Source: a virus. From it: a stretch of DNA of 41,889 nucleotides. The translations under genes were made by a program, and so were the position numbers. Below, piece after piece: positions 37,901 through 41,889 of the stretch. Position 1 is the stretch's first letter; each line of letters begins with the position of its first letter. The notes beneath the pieces are model-generated. The model was not told the origin of the DNA, searched no databases, and worked only from the letters and a program-made list of their open reading frames with translations. The stretch spans positions 1 through 41,889 of the IMG/VR virus record IMGVR_UViG_3300003323_000498; one strand, written 5' to 3'.

Positions 37901-38271
37901 CCGCCCACGAGCCGCACACCTTTGTCATCGATGATGATGCCGCCACCAATGTTGTTTTGCTCGAGCCAGCCGCCGAGTTCGCGGCCAATGTTGATCGTGT
38001 TCTGGTAGGCATCACGAATACCCTTCACGATGCCCCGAGGCGTCTCGACGACACCGAGACCGATGTCTTTCGCAACACGGCCGACGACTGATTCTTGCGG
38101 ATTGGGTTGTCCGCGGATCATTGACTCGATCCCGCCCGGCGCTGTGGCTGGCGCGACCGGCATACCGCTCTCCGACGGCGCGCCCTTCGCGAACTGCTCC
38201 AGCTCATCGACTGCGGCGCCTTGCGCCATGCTCGCGCGGTGCGCCATGTAGGACGGAGAAACATCGGTCAT
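34906..38271 (-). CDS. Large internal virion / ejection protein
   Basis: A 1,121-residue protein, the largest in the phage. Features: a glycine-rich hydrophobic region at about 150-200 (VKGVSQFIVGMAGANKLAKI), a long Ala-rich linker at about 260-335, then mainly helical sequence with alternating charged and alanine residues. There is a cluster near 690-830 (FTNAPGKLAQSLGQLTSHYP; LPFTRTPANILNFTFERTPL). Size, position between tail spike and another internal-type protein, and composition fit an ejected core protein analogous to T7 gp16. I see no lytic transglycosylase motif. It overlaps the preceding gene by ATGA. Confidence 0.78.
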   Translation of the reverse strand: MTDVSPSYMAHRASMAQGAAVDELEQFAKGAPSESGMPVAPATAPGGIESMIRGQPNPQESVVGRVAKDIGLGVVETPRGIVKGIRDAYQNTINIGRELGGWLEQNNIGGGIIIDDKGVRLVGGKELANADVIRPGDYDLPDIGAPKTVTGGLVKGVSQFIVGMAGANKLAKIAGVPEMAGAAGYGLNALKGAIANFAAFDPHQQRLSNLIEKFPALQNPVTEFLASQSDDNAAEGRFKNALEGLGLGILTDGFVKGVKVLREAGAARAAADGADDAALAAAGAAKPELPENAFRDLGSEAPTAPLVKVPKPTAATAGDVAGAAKGGGDQAAPQTYINFARIDAPEDVQKVMQKLADMGPPAADEARAGVRSFATMKLDAAHKDAWELLVNRRQGQPLSDSESLAARELWVAATDKVTKLAQAAAENPSEANLFAFRKMLEVHDLVQRQVLGARAATARALSSWRIPAGGPAERLQQVQQALEANGGSDVSRELAQRVSALAKAGMVKELQSVVEKGAYARTRDAVVEAWVNGLLSNPTTHAANALSNSSVVFLRMAERGIAAKISSLLGSDGGVAAGEAASQWFGLTQGLKDAFRYAAKSARTGESGFGLGKIEAPREGAITSEAFKLGSDTALGRGVDLLGSAVRTPGRALSASDEFFKTIGYRMELHAQALRQAVSEAPDAAPEALKSRIAQLIENPPENLRMAAVDAATYQTFTNAPGKLAQSLGQLTSHYPALKVILPFTRTPANILNFTFERTPLAPLMSKFRANVAAGGARRDLALAQVTLGTAAMLSFADMTMSGQVTGRGPIEKGQKDAMTREGWKPYSVKIGNRWVSYARTDPAGSLMGMAADAAEMLMQAQHDALDDPDTEKLAVATALAFAGNITNKTYLSGLSSIIEALNDPQQSAERWTQQLAGSVVPAGVAQATRVEDPTIREVNSMMDAIRARTPGLSGNLPPRRDLWGEPVKNESGSKAWDAFSPLYSAKPTPEPIDQEILRLQSNVTMPSRKTSFNGVTVDLSQYPEAYSRYVELAGNALKNPAWNLGAKDLLNKVVTGQHPLSAVYRLRSDGPEGGKDVFIRDTIRQYRELARGQLLKEFPKLAADVREKQAQQRALKMPVQ

Positions 38272-39728
38272 TGCGGATTACTCGTTGTGCCTGCGGTTGC
38301 GTCGCGCCATTCCTTGATGAGCTGCGCTTGGCGCGCGTACTCGGCTTCGTCTATCTCGCCCTTCTGCCGCGCCTCGACAGTTGCCTTCGCGGTCGCCTGC
38401 AGGTCCGGCGTAAGCCGGGTGCCGACCATGAACTTCGGCAGCGGCAACCCGTTCATCTTCACGAGCGAGTTGTGCGAGACGATATCCTGGTAGGCAATCT
38501 GCGCTTCCCGATCGGTCGCTTTCGGATGCGCTTCCGCCCAGTCATTCCACCGATCCAGCATTGTCGCCTTGTCGGCTGCCGCCGTGGGCGTCGGGTTCAA
38601 CTGCGAGTAGCCGGACATCGTGGAGATGTACTCGCTCCCGCGCTTGTACCAGCCAGGGCGCTCGCTCTCGACTTCGCCGACGACGCGATCGTAGTCCGAT
38701 GGGCGAATGGCGCCGCGCTGAAGCGCCACGCGCGCTTCCGCACGCACATCGTATCCACGCCCAGCACGGTCTCGCAGATCCGCGTACAGCATCGGATCGT
38801 GGAGCGTGTCGTCGCCGCCATTCAGCGCGCGCGAGAAGTAGCGGTAGTCCTGGGGATCGAGCCGATCTCGGTTGGCTTCGATCCACGCCGGCGTGAGATG
38901 CGCGGTACGCAGAAGCTGGTCGCCCTCCTTCGAGGCGGCGTCGGCGACTTCCTTCTTCGCGCGCTCAGAGAGCGTGTATTCATGCGCCTCCTGTGCAAGC
39001 TTGCGCTGCTGCTGCGTGTACGAGGCGCTATCGATGCGCTGCGCCCAGACTGCCTGTACTTCCCCGGAGAGATGGGGATACTGCCCGGTCGCGAGCTTCA
39101 TGGCTGCCGCATCCGGATCGATCATCATGTCGCGCCGAATCGCCGCCTCGCTCGAATCTTGATCGAATTTCGTGAGCAGCGCATTGCGTTCAGAATAGGT
39201 CAGATTTCCCGTGAGAGCGTTGCTCTCGATGGCAATGCGCGCCTGCGCGCGCAAGAGCGAGTCCGTTTCGGCATCACGGCCCGTGAGCTGTGATAGATCG
39301 AACAGCGTGTTACCAAGGTCGGTGCGAACCTTTCCCGCTTTCGCCTTCTGCGCCTCGACGGCGACCTGAGCAGCGCCAGACTGTGCCGCGCGCTCAAAGT
39401 CCTGCTTGAAGATCGGCGCAATCGTGGAGTTGCTGAGGCTCTCCATCGTGCGCTTCTGAATCTCCTGCGCCTTCTCCAGGTAGCGCGTCGACTGCGTATC
39501 GAAGTCCTCGTCCGCGGCGAGCTCACCGCGAAACGATTCGAGTTCACCCAGCGCCTTCGCGGTGGAATCCGCAAGGCGCCACGACTCGGACGACTGGCGC
39601 ACCTTGAGTGCGAGCTGCGCAGCCGCAGCTCCAAGCTCGAGACCGGCGCCGCCGGTGCCCGTCGGGCCTGGGCCGAGTCCCGCGCCGAGAGCGCCGGTAC
39701 GCTGCTGGTACTCTGGAATTACGGGCAT
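38268..39728 (-). CDS. Internal virion protein
   Basis: A 486-residue helical protein, N-terminal 35 residues Gly/Thr/Pro-rich (GALGAGLGPGPTGTGGAGLE), then continuous Ala/Gln/Glu-rich helices and a C-terminal QGATs-type region ending DATAGTTSNPQ. Composition and position match podovirus core proteins such as T7 gp15, which line the ejection channel. One-base or ATGA-type overlap with both neighbours. Assignment is by context. Confidence 0.72.
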   Translation of the reverse strand: MPVIPEYQQRTGALGAGLGPGPTGTGGAGLELGAAAAQLALKVRQSSESWRLADSTAKALGELESFRGELAADEDFDTQSTRYLEKAQEIQKRTMESLSNSTIAPIFKQDFERAAQSGAAQVAVEAQKAKAGKVRTDLGNTLFDLSQLTGRDAETDSLLRAQARIAIESNALTGNLTYSERNALLTKFDQDSSEAAIRRDMMIDPDAAAMKLATGQYPHLSGEVQAVWAQRIDSASYTQQQRKLAQEAHEYTLSERAKKEVADAASKEGDQLLRTAHLTPAWIEANRDRLDPQDYRYFSRALNGGDDTLHDPMLYADLRDRAGRGYDVRAEARVALQRGAIRPSDYDRVVGEVESERPGWYKRGSEYISTMSGYSQLNPTPTAAADKATMLDRWNDWAEAHPKATDREAQIAYQDIVSHNSLVKMNGLPLPKFMVGTRLTPDLQATAKATVEARQKGEIDEAEYARQAQLIKEWRDATAGTTSNPQ

Positions 39729-40258
39729 CAGGCGTACCCGGCGCTCGAAGGCCCGAGCAGCGAGTCCGCGGCGGCGGTGCCCGCGCCCAGGGAACTGCGC
39801 GAAGGCTTGCGGTATCGAGACAGGCCATACCGCACGCTGTCGACCGCTCCCGGAATCGAGAATCCGCCGGTGTAATTGTCGGCGATGCCGGTCAGCAGTT
39901 TCTGACCCGCCAACATAGCGCCTTGCTTCTTGGCTGCGGCGGCCTCCGACATCAGGCCCGCGCGCGCGAGTTGCCCGCGATAGCGGATGTTCAACGCATC
40001 AAGATTCGCCATGAGCTCAGACTGACGCACCACGCCCTCGTCGATGCCGCCGCCCGCCTGCGCCATCGCCGCGGCTTGCGTGCCGAGCAGAAGTCGCGTC
40101 TCACGACGCTGCGCTTCTTCGTCAGCCGTAGCCTCCTGGCTTACGACGCGTGCCTGCTGGCGATATGCCTTGGCCGTGCTCCTGCCGCCTTGGAGCGCGG
40201 AGAATGCTTCCAAGATCGTCGGGGCGTAGAGCGCAAGCCCTCCGAGACTGAGACTCAT
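39728..40258 (-). CDS. Internal virion protein (T7 gp14-like position)
   Basis: A 176-residue protein; ATG at 40256-40258 overlaps the tail tubular B stop as ATGA. SLSLGGLALYAPTILEAFSA is followed by helices with KAYRQQARVVSQEATADEEA, then GTQAAAMAQAGGGIDEGVVR, and a Gly/Ser-rich end. This arrangement (small Ala/Gln-rich protein directly after the nozzle gene) corresponds to T7 gp14, an ejected membrane-pore protein. Confidence 0.75.
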   Translation of the reverse strand: MSLSLGGLALYAPTILEAFSALQGGRSTAKAYRQQARVVSQEATADEEAQRRETRLLLGTQAAAMAQAGGGIDEGVVRQSELMANLDALNIRYRGQLARAGLMSEAAAAKKQGAMLAGQKLLTGIADNYTGGFSIPGAVDSVRYGLSRYRKPSRSSLGAGTAAADSLLGPSSAGYA

Positions 40259-41308
40259 GGATCGTAGGTCCTCATGCGCGGCAGGATGGCTGCGACGGTC
40301 ATCGGCAACGGCTGGTCCTGTCTGATCTCGATCAGCGCGTCGGTGTCGTACTCGCCAGGGAAGTCCGTCACAAAGTCTCCGGAGAAGATGCTCGGTGGCC
40401 CGTCCATTGGGTCCGCTGGATTGCGCAGACTGATGTCGTCGAGCGTTCCGTTGAAGCGACCCACCTTGCCGCCGAGCGTATCGACGAAGCGGATCGTAAG
40501 ACCGTTGATGCGCTTCGTTTTGCCCTGGCTCGTACCGTCTTGGCTTCCGGATTCGAGCCGCATCGGCACTAGTCGCGCGATCGACTGAAGGCCTACTTGA
40601 ACCTTGCTGGCAGCGCGCGAGAGCGTGATCTGTCCGCTCGCTACGGTCTTCGACGGCTGTACCGCCCCATCGGCCAGTATCTGCACTTCCTCGCCTTCGA
40701 GGTGATCCAAGCCGCTGATCGTCGTCGTCGACGCTCCGTCGTAGGTGAGCCCGGCGTCCACGTAGAACGCATCCTGCTGGTCGTCTCCCGCGGTGCCGTC
40801 TTGGTCGACACCCTCCCAGGCCTTCTCCAGGAATTCGACATAGCGCTTGGTTGCGCCGTTGATCGTGCGCTTGACCACAATCCACACTTCTTCGCGCGAG
40901 CCATCCGGCGAGGGTATGACGTTCACCGCTTCCACAAAGCCGTTCCCGCCGATCGGGTGCCGATGCCATCCCGTCACGTTTTGCTCGAGATCGTAGGTGA
41001 AGCCCACGAGCTTGCCATTCGATAACACGCACCAGACGATTGAGGCCGGCTCGCCTTGAAATGCCATGTCGACGATGCCCGATCGCGTCATTCGCTCGGC
41101 GAGCACCGCAAGGTCTGTCGAGGCGAAGGTGTCGGACTCGAATGCGTAGTTGAGCGAGAGCAGCTTTCGGCCGGCGCGCTGGACGTAGAGGAGCGAGGTG
41201 CCGACCGCGAGCGGCTGGACGCCGCGTACTCGGCGCTTGCTCTGCCGCACGATCGAGAAGTTCGCGGGTCCAAGCGGCAGTGTCGTCGTGATCTCACCCG
41301 CCACGAAT
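40255..41308 (-). CDS. Tail tubular protein B, C-terminal part
   Basis: This completes the tail nozzle gene that is cut at base 1. The phage part starts within FVAGEITTTLP (the 34-bp repeat) and continues LGPANFSIVRQSKRRVRGVQ, then LLYVQRAGRKLLSLNY and RMTRSGIVDMAFQ, all typical of T7 gp12-like proteins. It ends ILPRMRTYDP. Upstream of the repeat the same reading frame runs into biotin carboxylase sequence without a stop, so as assembled this is a chimeric frame; in the closed phage circle it joins 1-1230. Confidence 0.85.
41275..41308. repeat. Terminal direct repeat, right copy
   Basis: Identical to bases 1-34. It is the exact point where phage sequence (left of it) changes to biotin carboxylase sequence (right of it). 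Confidence 0.9.
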
Positions 41309-41889
41309 ACCGGATCTTCGGCGAGCGCCGCGAGGTAGGCGAGATTGGTCTCGATGCCGCCGATGCGCGTTCCAGCGAGCGCGCCCCGTAGCTCGGCGAG
41401 CGCCTGCGATCGGTCGTCTCCGTGCACGATGATCTTGGCGAGCAGCGGGTCGTAAAACGGCGAGACCTCCGTGCCGCGTTCGATCCAGCTGTCGACGCGC
41501 GCTTGGGGCAGGACGACTTCGGTCAAAAGTCCCGAGCTCGGCTTGAAATCGCGCGAGGGATCTTCGGCGTACACGCGTACCTGGATCGAGTGTCCGCGCG
41601 GCTTTTTCCCTTCGAATTGCGACAAATCCGGGGGCTCACCCGCGGCGGTACGGATCATCCACTCCACCAAGTCGATGCCCATGACCTCTTCGGTCACGCC
41701 GTGCTCGACCTGAAGACGCGTATTGACCTCCAAGAAGGAGAACTCGCGCCGCTCGGCATCGAACACGAACTCGACCGTGCCGGCCGAACGGTAACTCACG
41801 GTTTTGCCGAGTATGACCGCGGCTTCATGGAGCGCCCGTCGCAGCTCCGGCTCGAGATTGGGAGCGGGCGTCTCCTCGATCACCTTCTG
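41309..41889 (-). pseudogene. Biotin carboxylase fragment (urea carboxylase type), non-phage
   Basis: The frame enters from beyond 41889 (QKVIEETPAPNLEPELRRAL) and covers about 193 residues of an ATP-grasp biotin carboxylase. Hallmarks are FLEVNTRLQVEHGVTEEV, with the catalytic Glu and Arg, then GIDLVEWMIRTAAGEPPDL, SIQVRVYAEDPSRDFKPSSG and YDPLLAKIIVHG. HGVTE after the QVE motif is typical of urea carboxylase rather than AccC (HPVTE). Neither end of the gene is present. After GIETNLAYLAALAEDPV it passes in frame into phage tail sequence. The enzyme itself carboxylates biotin with ATP and bicarbonate; this fragment would be inactive. Confidence 0.88.

Noticed and set aside
37126-39293. Long plus-strand frames (321 and 390 codons) opposite the internal virion proteins
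   Set aside because: Arg- and Leu-rich complements of alanine-rich coding sequence; all neighbouring late genes are on the minus strand.
1-41889. A CRISPR array
   Set aside because: No regularly spaced direct repeats with unique spacers were seen. The repeated 31-nt elements are thousands of bases apart.
41309-41889. A phage-borne auxiliary metabolic carboxylase
   Set aside because: Only an internal fragment is present, it lacks both ends, and it lies outside the 34-bp overlap that closes the phage circle. A host-derived chimera explains it better.

Overview
The window is essentially one complete temperate bacteriophage genome in circular form, with a short piece of unrelated bacterial DNA at its right end. 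The first 34 bases recur exactly at 41275-41308. The tail gene cut off at base 1 continues in frame at 41274, so the phage closes into a circle of 41,274 bp. Beyond the repeat (41309-41889) the reading frame changes without a stop into a urea-carboxylase-type biotin carboxylase. I read this as a chimeric join (artefact or rare recombination), not as part of the phage. The phage is a podovirus: head-tail connector portal, T7-gp11/gp12-like tail tubular proteins, a T7-gp17-like tail spike and large internal virion proteins, with a small gene resembling Bbp19 of Bordetella phage BPP-1. High GC, an attP that copies the 3' half of tRNA-Glu(UUC), a CsrA homologue and the urea carboxylase fragment suggest a gamma- or betaproteobacterial host. 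No species can be named.

Layout: two long arms diverge from a control region at about 16191-16263 and converge at about 31289-31375. The leftward (minus) lytic arm runs from a Cro-like gene (15978-16190) through replication (primase-helicase, a nuclease-like gene), a secreted protein, terminase, portal, scaffold, capsid, tail tubular proteins and, across the circle junction, internal virion proteins, tail spike and the lysis cassette (two holin-like membrane proteins, a T4-type lysozyme, a lipoprotein). The rightward (plus) arm starts with a CI-like repressor (16264-16659), then a long string of mostly tiny genes, a RecA-core ATPase, two HNH-type proteins, excisionase, tyrosine integrase and attP. 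After attP come more small accessory genes with zinc ribbons and Lar-like proteins, then a second regulator pair (XRE repressor and CsrA) that diverges around a palindrome.

Control: near-identical operators TTACG-N6-CGTAA lie over the divergent cro/cI promoter and over the promoter that follows cI, so one repressor probably silences both arms. In the late arm, four copies of a 31-nt promoter-like element (TTGATT-N17-GATATT with extra invariant flanks) fill gaps between genes. Three of them sit exactly 8 nt before an ATG, which predicts leaderless late mRNAs. This is the most unusual signal in the window. Intrinsic-terminator-like hairpins inside early leftward reading frames suggest attenuation or antitermination. 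Most neighbouring genes overlap by 4 nt (ATGA, GTGA, even TTGA), so translation is probably coupled throughout.
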